Positions 35,254 through 45,200 of a stretch of 64,000 nt of DNA are shown piece by piece. Position numbers and translations under genes: made by a program. Each line of letters begins with the position of its first letter. Position 1 is the first letter of the stretch. The notes below the pieces were generated by a model. That model was not told the origin of the DNA. It ran no database searches and saw nothing but the letters and a program-made list of their open reading frames with translations. The stretch comes from Pseudoxanthobacter soli DSM 19599 (GTDB lineage Bacteria > Pseudomonadota > Alphaproteobacteria > Rhizobiales > Segnochrobactraceae): positions 82,324 to 146,323 of the forward strand of contig NZ_FRXO01000009.1 of assembly GCF_900148505.1 (NCBI RefSeq), written 5' to 3'.

Positions 35254-35610
35254 TCAGGGCGAGAAAAACTCCGCCGCGGCATCAACGATCTGCCGATCCG
35301 GATGCGCCCGGCAATAAGCGATGATTTCGGCGGCGATGCCGTCCGGGCCCGTGAAGCGTTTATGACGCTCTCCGGCAGCCGATTGGACACGGCCGGTCAG
35401 ATAGCCGAGACTCCATTGCAGCGCGGCGCTGCCGTCCGCCAGACGTGCCTTTGAGGGTGAATCCAGCACACGGCAAGACAGTCCGCCCGCTCCGGTCAGA
35501 CGCGGTTCCGCGCCATGGGCCGCAGTGGTTGCGCAAAGGAGGCACAACACCAATCCGGCTCGCGCGATCAATCGGTTGGGTCGCTCGGAGAGGGCTTTGA
35601 GATCGGGCAT
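35254..35610 (-). CDS. Small secreted protein, Rap1a/HdeA-like
   Basis: 118 residues. Signal peptide about 1-34 (ending AHG). Mature part has LSCRVLDS...ALQWSLGYLTGRV...IAAEIIAYCRAHPDRQIVDAAAEF, an order of Cys, W-x-x-GY and YC-x-x-HP seen in Rap1a/HdeA-type periplasmic proteins. It is separated by 75 bases from the DUF4189 gene. Rap1a members serve as chaperones or immunity proteins for secreted effectors; a similar role here is speculative. Confidence 0.62.
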   Translation of the reverse strand: MPDLKALSERPNRLIARAGLVLCLLCATTAAHGAEPRLTGAGGLSCRVLDSPSKARLADGSAALQWSLGYLTGRVQSAAGERHKRFTGPDGIAAEIIAYCRAHPDRQIVDAAAEFFSP

Positions 35611-35717
35611 CGGGCACCTGCGTCGTTCAAGCGGGAAGCGAGACGCCTCTTTCACACGTCGAGGCGACGGCGCGCCATTGCGCGCCATTGCCGGAAGTTG
35701 GCGAGAGGCGGCGCCCT

Positions 35718-38561
35718 CTATGGCGCTTCGCCGGCCGATCCGATGCGCCTCGCCGGCGGCAGCTGTGCGAGGATGAGGCGGCGCAATTCGTCTCGGGGAA
35801 GCGCATCGGCCTCCTCGCGCCACTCCCCGCCGATGAAGAGGACAGGGGATGTTCGCAGTCCCGTGGCCGCCGTGAGATCGTTGCGCTGGCGCTGCAGAGC
35901 CGCCCGTGCCGCGCCGTTGCTCAGGCAGGCGGCGAGATCGATAGAACCCTGTCCCTCCCGCTTCAGCAGTTCGGCGAAGACACGCGCCCTGTCTGCGCCG
36001 TCGGTGACGTCGCGCCATTCAGGCGCGGCGGCGACGAGTTTGCGGAACAAGCCGAGCCGCCCGTCCGGCGCCACGCACACCGTAAGCAGCGCAGCCTCGA
36101 TATCCGCCTCGCTTCCGGGATTCCTGAGCGGAACGAGAGCGAGGCGCGCATCGCCGCTGGCCAGGAACGGCTCGACGATTTGCAGGAGGGCCTCAAGGCC
36201 GCACTCCCCGCAAGCCGGTGGCAGCGCGAGGGTCAGCAGCAATGGCGCGTCCGGGCGGCCGGCTGCGATGGCAATCGAGGGATCGAGCACCTGCCTTAAT
36301 GCTTCCTCCATCGCGATCCGATCGAGTTCGCCGCGCGCATCGAGTCCGATCTGCGGTTCCGGCGTCGCTCGCGCCAGCTCGCGCAGCAGGGCTTCGGCTC
36401 GTTTCGGATCACGCGTGGCGATATCCCCATAGAGATAGATCTGCGCCAGCGCGAGCCCGCCGCGGAGATCCTTCGCGACCTCCGGCTGCTCAAGCAGCTT
36501 GATGGCCTCCTGCAGCTCTGGCGCGACCGGGGGGTGGTCGTCCGTGCCAGCTCTCCCGTTTGCGAGAAGAAGGCCCAGACGCAGGATGGCTGCCGGCTGC
36601 CCGGCTTTCGCGGCCGCGCGCAACAGCGCGAGCGCGCGCTCCGGGTCTTGCCCTTCCGCCAGATAATAATCCGCGAGATCGAGCGTCGCGGGCTCGAAGC
36701 CGGCCTTTGCCGCGGCCGTGGCGAGGGCGAGCGTTTCGGGTCCGATGCGGCCATCGCGCCCAATGCGCTGCCGAGCCTGCCAATAGCGGCCGGCGGCATC
36801 ATCGCGACCAGCAAGTAGGCCGATAAGCCGATCGCGTTCGCCCGGCTCAAGCCGATAGGCCGGGTCGCTCTCGGCACGAGACAGCAGGAGCGAAACCGCG
36901 GGGGGGTATCCCGCTGCAACCGACTTCAGAAGCCACGCGCGTTCCCGCTCGGGCGAGAACAGGACAGGCGAGACCCCCTGACCACCGAAATTCTGCGCTG
37001 CGTAGTAAGCGACCTCGCCGCTACTATCCCCGGCAGCCGCCTGACGAAGAGCGGCCTCGACCTCGTCCAGCGCCTCGGGCGGCACGCCGTCGATGCCACC
37101 GCTGCGCAGGCTAGCCTCGACGACCGGTGCGAGAACGGCCGCGACCAGGACGCCGTTCTCCGCCGCCTTTCGCATGGCCGCAGCGACCGCCGCGGGCCCG
37201 GTCTGCGCGGTGTAGATCGAGCTCGCGATCAGGAAAGGGGCGATGGCGCCGAGCGGAAGGTCGGTCCGCGCCGCCCGCTCGGCAAGGAGATAAGCCTCGC
37301 CCAGCCGGGCTTCTCGCGCCGGCCCATCCATTCCATAGGCGTCCCGCGCTGCCAAGCCGGCGGAGAGCAGCACCGCCTTGGGATCGCCTTCCCGGAGGCC
37401 CGCCGCGACACGCTCGCTTGATCCGGCGTGCGAGGCGAGTTTCTCGATCAGCTCTCTGGGAACCGACTGGCACCAGTCCCGGCGCGTCAGGCCGTAGGCA
37501 TCGGCCGGCCCATCCCAGGGCTCGCCGCAGGTAAGGTCGTAAGCGGCGGAGTCGAGAAGTCCGGCACGCAGCAGCAGCGTCGTGCGCGTTTCCGGATAGG
37601 CGGTCCACCACAAAGCTGCTGCTGCGATGACGCCAAGCGCGGCAAGGCTGGCTGCGGCGCGTCGCACGGCCTGCCGACGAGAAAGCCGGAAGGGTGGCCG
37701 CCGGCTCCAGTCGCGGAGCCGCTGCTCGTCCGCCTCCGTCAGCGCAAGCGGCGGCATGAAGCCTTCGCGATAGACCGAGACCGTCTGCTCGCCTTTCGTC
37801 CAGAGGCCCACCTTGGTGGCGACATCGTCGATCATGTCTTGAAGGCGGCGGCCCGGGACGAGCAGCCCCGGCAATTCCTCGGACAGCGCGAGCGCGAAGG
37901 GGCTGTGATCACCCCACCCGTCGGCAGCACGCGCCTGAGCCGCCGTCGAGAAGACGAGTTGCGAGGGGCGCGGCAGCCTGGCGCGCGCGAGCCCTGCAGT
38001 GACGCCCGTGGCCCCTGCGGCTGTATCCGCGACGACCTCATCACGGCAGGCGTCGACCGCGACGATGGTAGCGCGACGCGGACAGCGGGCGAGTTGCGCC
38101 ACGGCGACATCGAGCGGCAGCGACCTGGTCGCGAGATAATGCGGTGCTGGAATGCGGGCATCGACCGGCAGCAGGAAATTGCTGCCCTCGTGCTGTACGC
38201 CATGTCCCGCGAAATAGAGCAGCGCAATCGCATCCGCGCCGGCAGCATCGAGCTGTTCGCCGAAAGCGATGATCGCGTCCTGCATCGTCGCCAGCGTGGC
38301 GTTCTCGACGCGTCGCACGGAGAAGCCCATCCCTTCGAGCGTCCAGCCCAGCAGACGCACGTCGCGCACCGGATTGGCGAGCGCAGCCGACGCATAGGCG
38401 GCATTGCCGATCAGGAGCGCGAAGCGCTGCTCCACGCCTGAGCCGGAAGGCAGCTTAATCTCAGGAGCGGCGACAGCCGAAGGCGGTGCGATATCCGTTT
38501 CTGCGGCGCTAGCTGCTGTATTGCCAGCGTCTCCTGATAGATCGAACCAGCGGCTGCGCAT
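35718..38561 (-). CDS. Caspase-family protease (C14) - TM - Sel1-like repeats - thioredoxin-like fusion
   Basis: 947 residues. Residues about 44-270 form a metacaspase-like domain with catalytic His120 in YFAGHGVQHEGSNFLLP and Cys172 in AVDACRDE. A basic stretch and one membrane segment follow (about 297-320), then a long helical region with Sel1/TPR-like repeats (for example near PERALALLRAAAKAGQPAA). The C-terminus is a thioredoxin/DsbA-like domain with CGEC at 784-787 and cis-Pro906 in TSPVLF. Topology implies a cytosolic protease and a periplasmic redox domain. GGAG precedes the ATG; 13 bases follow the partner gene. No caspase-thioredoxin fusion of this kind is known to me. Confidence 0.85.
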   Translation of the reverse strand: MRSRWFDLSGDAGNTAASAAETDIAPPSAVAAPEIKLPSGSGVEQRFALLIGNAAYASAALANPVRDVRLLGWTLEGMGFSVRRVENATLATMQDAIIAFGEQLDAAGADAIALLYFAGHGVQHEGSNFLLPVDARIPAPHYLATRSLPLDVAVAQLARCPRRATIVAVDACRDEVVADTAAGATGVTAGLARARLPRPSQLVFSTAAQARAADGWGDHSPFALALSEELPGLLVPGRRLQDMIDDVATKVGLWTKGEQTVSVYREGFMPPLALTEADEQRLRDWSRRPPFRLSRRQAVRRAAASLAALGVIAAAALWWTAYPETRTTLLLRAGLLDSAAYDLTCGEPWDGPADAYGLTRRDWCQSVPRELIEKLASHAGSSERVAAGLREGDPKAVLLSAGLAARDAYGMDGPAREARLGEAYLLAERAARTDLPLGAIAPFLIASSIYTAQTGPAAVAAAMRKAAENGVLVAAVLAPVVEASLRSGGIDGVPPEALDEVEAALRQAAAGDSSGEVAYYAAQNFGGQGVSPVLFSPERERAWLLKSVAAGYPPAVSLLLSRAESDPAYRLEPGERDRLIGLLAGRDDAAGRYWQARQRIGRDGRIGPETLALATAAAKAGFEPATLDLADYYLAEGQDPERALALLRAAAKAGQPAAILRLGLLLANGRAGTDDHPPVAPELQEAIKLLEQPEVAKDLRGGLALAQIYLYGDIATRDPKRAEALLRELARATPEPQIGLDARGELDRIAMEEALRQVLDPSIAIAAGRPDAPLLLTLALPPACGECGLEALLQIVEPFLASGDARLALVPLRNPGSEADIEAALLTVCVAPDGRLGLFRKLVAAAPEWRDVTDGADRARVFAELLKREGQGSIDLAACLSNGAARAALQRQRNDLTAATGLRTSPVLFIGGEWREEADALPRDELRRLILAQLPPARRIGSAGEAP

Positions 38562-38574
38562 CTCCGAGGCTCCG

Positions 38575-39480
38575 TCAGAGAGTGACGATGTACTCGGCGC
38601 TCAGAACCGTCACGGCGCCCGAGTCACGCCGCTGCAGGCGGCGCAGATTAGTCAAGAAGCGCGCCGTTTCATCTTCGTCGAGCGCCCCCGGCTCTGCTGC
38701 CGCCCCTCTCGGATCGAGCAGTTTGCGACCATCCGCGTCCCAAAGTAGCACCGTGGTCGCCAGGAACCTTCCAGGAGCGGGCTGCACGGGCGCCGCTTCG
38801 GGCATCAGCAGCAGCTGTCCTTCAACCAGGCGCGGGAGAGACGGTGACGGCAGCCACAAGATCGTGTCTCGCCAGTTCATCTGCCAGCATCTGAAACCGA
38901 CAGGGCGCGTGTCACGCGCAAGCAATGTATAGGCCATGGCTGGCTCGTGATCGATGCCCCGTACGGCAATCCGGCCTTTGTGCCGACCAGCTTCGAAGAC
39001 GATAGGCCCGTCGCCGCCAGACGGCAGAAAGCCGTCGAAACTGCGGTTCCCAGCGAACTTCTCGATCACGAGGCGGACCGGTCCTTGCGGATTAGCGCCG
39101 GGCGCGAGTTCGCCGAGCAGCGCATCTTGCGCGCGGTCGAGCGTTTCGTCGTCCTCTATCCGCGCGGCCGACTGGATGCGCCGGATGAATTCGTAGAGCG
39201 GCAGCGTGAAATCGGACGGCACAAGCGGTTCGGTCAAACCAGATAGCCCGCGCGCGCCCAGACTGACCTCAAGCCGTTTGTTGACGATCGCGGCGAGTTC
39301 CGTCGCGGTATCGAGGGAGAAGCCATAATCGCCGTAGAGAAGCTTGGAAAACTTCGGCGCGCTGCTTTCCCAATTTCCCTCCCCGAATAGCCGGAAGGCG
39401 ATCTCAGACTCGGGCAGCGGCATGCCAACGAGTTCCCGAAACGCGCGCCATTTTAGGTACAGACCCGGAGTCGTCGCCAT
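38575..39480 (-). CDS. Caspase partner protein, unknown, possible N-terminal DNA-binding-like domain
   Basis: 301 residues, cytosolic. The N-terminal 70 residues (YLKWRAFRELVGMPLPESEIAFRLFG, FSLDTATELAAIVNKRL) have a repressor-like helical pattern. The C-terminal part has LARDTRPVGFRCWQMNW and a beta-rich domain. It is the first gene of the caspase operon, 13 bases ahead of the caspase, so it is probably a regulator, sensor or substrate. The ATG at 39480 is chosen because upstream residues have no Shine-Dalgarno. A GACAATTGTC palindrome lies upstream at 39541-39550. Confidence 0.65.
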   Translation of the reverse strand: MATTPGLYLKWRAFRELVGMPLPESEIAFRLFGEGNWESSAPKFSKLLYGDYGFSLDTATELAAIVNKRLEVSLGARGLSGLTEPLVPSDFTLPLYEFIRRIQSAARIEDDETLDRAQDALLGELAPGANPQGPVRLVIEKFAGNRSFDGFLPSGGDGPIVFEAGRHKGRIAVRGIDHEPAMAYTLLARDTRPVGFRCWQMNWRDTILWLPSPSLPRLVEGQLLLMPEAAPVQPAPGRFLATTVLLWDADGRKLLDPRGAAAEPGALDEDETARFLTNLRRLQRRDSGAVTVLSAEYIVTL

Positions 39481-39879
39481 GACGTTTGACCATTCACGAT
39501 GGGGTTCAGCTTCACCATGATGCTGTGTCGCAGTGGCGAAGACAATTGTCGTGGGCAACGCCTAGCGAAACGTCTACCATCTGCCGTCCCTATGATGGCA
39601 GGTGGGCAAAGCGGATGTGGTCAGACTCCAGTTAAGGCGCTGGTGTTGCGCCAGAAGCAGCCCTCGCTGAGCGCATACCAGAACGTCCGGCATGGGGCCG
39701 GTAGCGGCCTTTCCGCTATTGGGGGCTTCAAACGAGAAGCGGACATATCGCCGATGAATGTCCGAGACCGAAGTGACCCATATCTGAGATTCGCGAGGTC
39801 TGCTAATGGGTTGGTCCGGCTGCTTCCTTCCGCGGGATAGTCTGCAAGGACTGGCCCGCGCCCCGCAGGAAAAGCCCCC
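39481..39879. other. Boundary between caspase cluster and defence island
   Basis: About 400 bases without a supported gene. It holds the GACAATTGTC palindrome (39541-39550) and the 5' edge of the IS110 remnant. Open frames here show no domain or start signal. Confidence 0.5.
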
Positions 39880-40310
39880 TTGGACGCAGACACAGATACC
39901 GCTATTCCGGTCCTGACCTCCGTTGGAATCGACATAGCCAAGGACGTTTTTCACATTGTATGTTCCGGTCCCGACAGCAAGATTGCGTTCCGCCGCAAGA
40001 TAAAACGGCTTGCGCTGGCGGAGACTTTTCGGAAGCTGCCGCCATGCATCGTAGGGATGGAGGCCTGCCTCAGCGCACATTTCGTCAGCCTTACCCCTAA
40101 GGGCGCAGGGACACGAGCCACGGATCATGACGGCTATCCACGTGAAGCCCTTCATAAAAAGGGGCAGAAGAACGATTACAATGACACCGAGGCTATCGCC
40201 GAAGCGGCGTTGCGCCCCAACCTGCACCTGGTCCGCGAGAACAACCCAAGATCAGGTCAATCTCCAGGCCTGGCGCCGCGTCCGTGGCTTTCCCTGAACC
40301 ACTTAGCACC
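39880..40310 (+). pseudogene. IS110-family transposase remnant
   Basis: The N-terminal DEDD domain of an IS110 transposase is recognisable: VGIDIAKDVFHIV, RRKIKRLALAETF, CIVGMEACLSAHFVS. After a frameshift comes KGQKNDYNDTEAIAEAALRPNL, then another shift and the end of similarity near 40310. The C-terminal transposase_20 domain is absent. It marks the left edge of the defence island. Confidence 0.75.
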
Positions 40311-40349
40311 GTTTGGGAAAAGTCTGCATTCTGACGGGAGGATGGATAC

Positions 40350-40769
40350 ATGGAGGCCATGGATGCACTGATTGCCTCTAGGACGATCGAACGAACGGTG
40401 TTCACGCTGTGCGCGCCGTTGCTCCTTTATTTGGGTTGTCGGCTGCTGACCCGTGCCTTCGACTACAACGATCAAGCTCGCACCGAACTGCGAGACAAAT
40501 ACAAATTCCAAGTGGCCAGCTTCCTGCCGGGGGCGGCCTGCGTGCTGCTGGCCGTGGCAATCGGGTTCGCGATCTTTTGGCACCCCTTGGAACTGTCGAA
40601 GGCCGAGCAAGATCATCTGATCAAGTTAGACCAAATCGGACATCCAGACCTGCAGAGGGCGGCACCGCCGCCACTGCCGGCCGGGCCAGGAGGGGTGGGC
40701 CCAGGGGGCGAGGTCGGGTCCGCGCCTAAGCCTTCTTTAGGGCGGGAAATACCGTCGCTACCCCGGTGA
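40350..40769 (+). CDS. Two-TM membrane protein, unknown
   Basis: 139 residues. Hydrophobic segments at about 16-34 and 57-77; the last 40 residues are Pro/Gly-rich (APPPLPAGPGGVGPGG). GGGAGGATGG precedes the ATG. Its 3' end overlaps the 3' end of the convergent gene by 44 bases, so they may interfere with each other's expression. Membrane proteins of this kind often sit in defence islands, but no family was recognised. Confidence 0.65.
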   Translation: MEAMDALIASRTIERTVFTLCAPLLLYLGCRLLTRAFDYNDQARTELRDKYKFQVASFLPGAACVLLAVAIGFAIFWHPLELSKAEQDHLIKLDQIGHPDLQRAAPPPLPAGPGGVGPGGEVGSAPKPSLGREIPSLPR

Positions 40770-41796
40770 ATAGGGCGGCGATGAACATCACCGAAGCGAG
40801 TCCGAGCGAGCCCTTGCCGGCCGCGTAGGCGCCGATGACTGCCGGAGTGGCCGTGCCGATCGCGATCATGGCAACCCGCGCGGCCGCCAAGCGTAACGAC
40901 CCACGGAACCGAAGGTCGAGCATGATATCGCAGCGCTGCTCTAGATCCTTCTCGTCCGCCGTCTTGGGGACGCCCAAAGCCAGGCGCAGGCCGGCGGAAA
41001 GCTCGAAAAGCTGTTGCTCAGTCGAGAAGGCGAACCGGATGAGATCGTAGCGGGAATCCAGTTTGGCGACCGTTTCGGAGCTAAATTTGAGGTCGCTATC
41101 GTCCGCGCTCGCCGACAAGGTCATCGCGTCAGACAGATTGTTTTCGCCTTCAGGCGAGTAGCTGTAGATGTCCAGAAAATAGCGGCGGCCAGACTCCAAT
41201 TCAAACCGCCCGCCTTGCGGCTCCAGCGGCGGGCCTCCGGTTGCGGGGGAGAGCCCCTGAACGCTGAAGAAGGCGATGGGCTTACTGTCCTCGAACTTCG
41301 CCTCCTGCCGAAGCGCCTTCGTCGTGTTCTCGAAGGCCGTCATGGCTTCGCTCGTCGCCGCCCGGAACGGCGTCAGGGCGTCGGAGATTTCGAACACGAG
41401 GCGGCCCGCCCGGGAACTAGCGTCGGACTTGGCCGTCGGCAGAAGCGCCAGTTCGCCCTCGGTCATCAGACCACGTAGCTTCGCGTCATCGAGATCTTTG
41501 ACGAACTCGGCGACCCTTAGGGTGAAGACGTAAGAACTGCCGACCTTCTGGATGCGGGTGACCGTGACAAATCGGCAGGGCGCAAGAAGCGATGTTGCAC
41601 CCTCAGGGGTGGCCCAGTGGCAGATAAGTCCGGCCAGGTTGACGGCGCGTGTGCGCTCGTACCGCGCAGCAAGATCCTGCTCTAGGTAATTTTCCCCATA
41701 GCGGAAGCGGAATTCGGTGCCGGCGGGATGTGCTAGGGCTCGAACGATATCGTCGTTGTAGCGACGCCGGGCGCTTGACGACAGCAGGACCAGCAA
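40726..41796 (-). CDS. Unknown protein with C-terminal membrane pair, accessory to Druantia-like genes
   Basis: About 356 residues from a TTG start with GGGGAGGGG upstream; the frame extends upstream over the preceding gene without a better start. N-terminal region LLVLLSSSARRRYNDDIVRAL and a C-terminal pair of hydrophobic segments (RVAMIAIGTATPAVIGAYAA and LASVMFIAALFTGVAT). It is the last gene of the minus-strand run from DruA. A membrane-anchored effector is possible (inference). Confidence 0.6.
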   Translation of the reverse strand: MLVLLSSSARRRYNDDIVRALAHPAGTEFRFRYGENYLEQDLAARYERTRAVNLAGLICHWATPEGATSLLAPCRFVTVTRIQKVGSSYVFTLRVAEFVKDLDDAKLRGLMTEGELALLPTAKSDASSRAGRLVFEISDALTPFRAATSEAMTAFENTTKALRQEAKFEDSKPIAFFSVQGLSPATGGPPLEPQGGRFELESGRRYFLDIYSYSPEGENNLSDAMTLSASADDSDLKFSSETVAKLDSRYDLIRFAFSTEQQLFELSAGLRLALGVPKTADEKDLEQRCDIMLDLRFRGSLRLAAARVAMIAIGTATPAVIGAYAAGKGSLGLASVMFIAALFTGVATVFPALKKA

Positions 41797-41813
41797 GTGC
41801 CCCTCCCCATGGG

Positions 41814-42074
41814 CTATTTCACGAAGTTGGGCTGGCCGTCCTTGGCGACCCAACTCAAGTGAATCCAACCGGCCGGGATGTAGTGGGAAACTCCTTCCGC
41901 GTCAAAGATGCGATGGCCGCCGCTTTCGCTCACATTGAGCTTCAAAGGGGCCTCGATCCGCACCACGTCTCCGCCGCGGAAGCGGTATTCCCGGTAGCGT
42001 TCGCTGGAGATGTCCTCGAACGCCAAGTCGGTGGCGTTTTCGAACCGAGGGGCGTCGGCGAGCTGAGCGACCAT
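41814..42074 (-). CDS. Small unknown protein between DruE and the membrane gene
   Basis: 86 residues, acidic N-terminus, beta-like segments (YREYRFRGGDVVRIEAPLKLNV; SHYIPAGWIHLSWV). Ends 17 bases before the start of the membrane protein, so the pair is co-transcribed. No family recognised. 155 bases separate it from DruE. Confidence 0.6.
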   Translation of the reverse strand: MVAQLADAPRFENATDLAFEDISSERYREYRFRGGDVVRIEAPLKLNVSESGGHRIFDAEGVSHYIPAGWIHLSWVAKDGQPNFVK

Positions 42075-42229
42075 AACGAAAGTCCTACGACAGCCGATGT
42101 TGACAGGGTGGACGACGACGTATTGCCGTCCAGTATGCTGCGATTCTTATCGCACAATGCCGGAACGGCCTATGCTGGTCTCCGCCCCTAGCCGTCGTCC
42201 CTTGGAACGAGTCCACTTTGGGATTTAAC

Positions 42230-45200
42230 TCAAAGGGCGTTTATCACCTTCGCGACCGCTTCGCCCAGGTTTTTGCGCACCAGCAGTTCGTCGATCAGCA
42301 CCACGCCTTTCACCTGTGTGGCGTGGAGCGGTACGCTGGGCGCGACCGGCGAATGAAGATCGAGCGGCGTGATCTTGCCGGTGGACTTTCGTATGAGGCA
42401 GATCGGGGCCTGCGTCACCGAGCTTGTCGCGGTGGCGATTTCGAAGTCGTCAGAGAACTGGCGACGCAGGTCTGCCGCCAGCAGTTGGACGGACGACTGT
42501 GCGCGCTCCAACGAATACGGCGGAGTGACGCCGGTCATCACCTGTCGTAGCACCTGGGCGCCGAGCTTGCGGTCCAGCAGGGTGTGGTCGAGTCGATTGC
42601 GGAAGCTGCGCAGACACCGATAGCAGGAGGCATCGCAGTCGGCCGGGCACTGCTCCATGATGTCCAGCGCCTTGCAGAAGAGCTCGGCGCCGCGCGACGC
42701 CATCTGCGGCGAGAACCCGGCACCGCCGGCCAGGGTGTCGTAGAGGAAGACTTCGACCACGGCGCCAGCGGCGCCGCTGTCGTTCAACGCCGGCCGATGT
42801 TCGGCCAGGATTTCGCCGGGTTCGATCTCCAGCAACTGGCTGGTGGCCTTGGCGACGGCTTCACAGATCGTCCGCATCGCCGACGCGGTCTCCGCGTTGG
42901 GCGGCGGGAGGCGGATCGGCGCCGCCAAGCTCAGCGAGAACAGGGCGATGTCAGTGACGAACTCGACCCCGAGGACCACGCCATGCGAAACCGCGCCCGG
43001 GCAGTTGGGCTCATTGTCGTTGGGGAACGGCAGGGTGTGAGGTTGGCGCAGATTCACTTCGGGCGAGGCGACGGACTCGATGCGGCCGCAGCGCACGCAA
43101 TACTCATAGCCGTCACCGCCGGGCCCAGAGTTTGAGACAAGCAGGGGCTCACGGGTAGCCAGTCCGCGCAGGCGCGGGTTGATCTCATGATCGAAATCCT
43201 GGACACCGCTCGACATGACAAGCTTCGCCCGGGTGGCGTAGGCGGTCTCGTTCGGTTCGTCCGGCGTGGTGACAGCCGGCTGGTCCCAGAGGTGGGCGAA
43301 CCCCGGCGGCCGGAACCACGGTTTGCTCGGTCCGAACGTGCCGGGCGTCTGGCAGGCCTCGCAGGTGAGCCTCTCGCTCCGTCGGTCCGGATCAAAGTCC
43401 GTGGTCTTGGCGTGCCCGCATTGGGCGCACTCGTAGTAGAGCTTGCGCCGCCCCCAGGCGTTCTTCCGATCGTGGGGGAAGGGCGAGTAGATGGCCCGGG
43501 AAGTGTACTGTTTTCCCGCGATCCAGATTTGCTTGTTTGGGGCGTATTGCGACAGCGCCACGTTGAGGCCTTGGCTTGGCGCGAACTCCATTTCGTGCCG
43601 GAAACCGGTGGCGGTGGGGCTGAAGACGTAGAAAGGCGCTACGTCCATTGGGAAGGCGTAACGGGGCAGCACGCCCCAGTAGAGCAGCCGGTCCAGTAGA
43701 TTGTCCGAGGCCAAGTCGACCAAGTCTTCGGTCTCGGGCTGGGGATCATGCTCCGCCCCGCCCTCCGTCTCGATGGCTGCCGCAGGGGTTGCGTCCTCCG
43801 GCGCTTCGAGCACGTCCGTATCGTCCCCGTCATGGGGGCCAGCCGGCAGGACGGGTTGGCCGCCAATCGCTTCGTCGACGGCTCTCAAGAGGTCCGGGAC
43901 GAAATGGGCGATCAATCGCGCACGATCGGCCGCCGACAGTTCGGATGGCAACCAGCGCTGGAGGGCTGTCACGAGGTTGGTGTGCGCCAGCTTCAGCCAC
44001 GCGGCCAGGTCGATCCGATTAAGGATTCCGGTGGAGTCGCGGAAGTCGCGCACGTTGCCCAGCACGGAGAACAGATTGGCGGCGGCGTCGGTCGTATGAT
44101 CAAGGTCTGGTAGCCGGGCCTCGTGATAGCGCTGCAGGACGAACGCCCGGATATGGCGCCGAACGATGTCGGGGTTCTCCAAGGTCAGACGCGGGTCGAC
44201 CACCTCGCCGCGGATCATTTCCTGGGGGCGCGTGAAATAGTGGTCGTCATGGCTGTCGGCGCTGCCGAACGCGACCACGGTGGCGACCGCGTTGCCGCGG
44301 CGACCCGCGCGGCCGGCGCGTTGCTGGTAGTTGGCCCGGCCGGGCGGCATGTTGCGTAAGGCCACGCCCGACAACTCGCCGATGTCGATCCCGACCTCCA
44401 TCGTCGTAGTGCTGGAGAGCACGTCAATCGCGGTGTCGGGCACGTCCGTGGTGCGCCATGCCAGGTCGATATCCTGGAAGCGCATCTCGTGCCGTTCAGC
44501 GCGCGAGAACGCCTCGTCGGCGCCCGCGGCGTTTAGCTGCGCGGTATGCTCCGCCGCGATCAGGGACATCAGCGCCGGCTGGTCCGAGGTCAGCGCGTCC
44601 ACCACCGGCGCGCGATAGAAGCCCTTGCGGGCCTTGAACACGTTGTCGGCGTCTGGATCGAAGGCGTGGATGTCGTCCGACCCGCAGTCGATGCAGACGC
44701 CCAGCGTGCTGATCGGCCGATGCACCGATGTGCAGCGATTGCAGCGACGCCAAGAGCCGCCGAGGTCCAGCGTAAGGTTCCGCGCCACCATGCGGTGCTG
44801 GCCGTTGATATTCTCGGTCAGCAGCGGCAGCAGTACCGGCAGCCATCCCTTGCGGAATCCTGACTTCAGGGCGGGAGTGCTGAACACGTAGCGGAGCGGC
44901 TGGAACTCGCCGCGGTGGGCCCGGACGAGCCCGCCGGCGCCCCACCAGCCCGGCGGCATGTCCTTGAACCAGACGCCGGGCTTGCGGACCCAGGCCCGTA
45001 GCCACGCCCGCACCACGGCCAGCTTGGCCTCCGGCGTTTCCGCGAGGCCGGTGAGATTGGGCAGTGTGCTGGCGAGTTTCTCGCTGTGCTTGGCGGCCTC
45101 GCGCACGGAGGCGACAGCAAGGGCTTCCAGTCCGAGGACATTGTCCCGCAGGGTGTCGACAATGGCGCGCGTCAGGTTGACCGGCGGCTTCTCGTTGATC

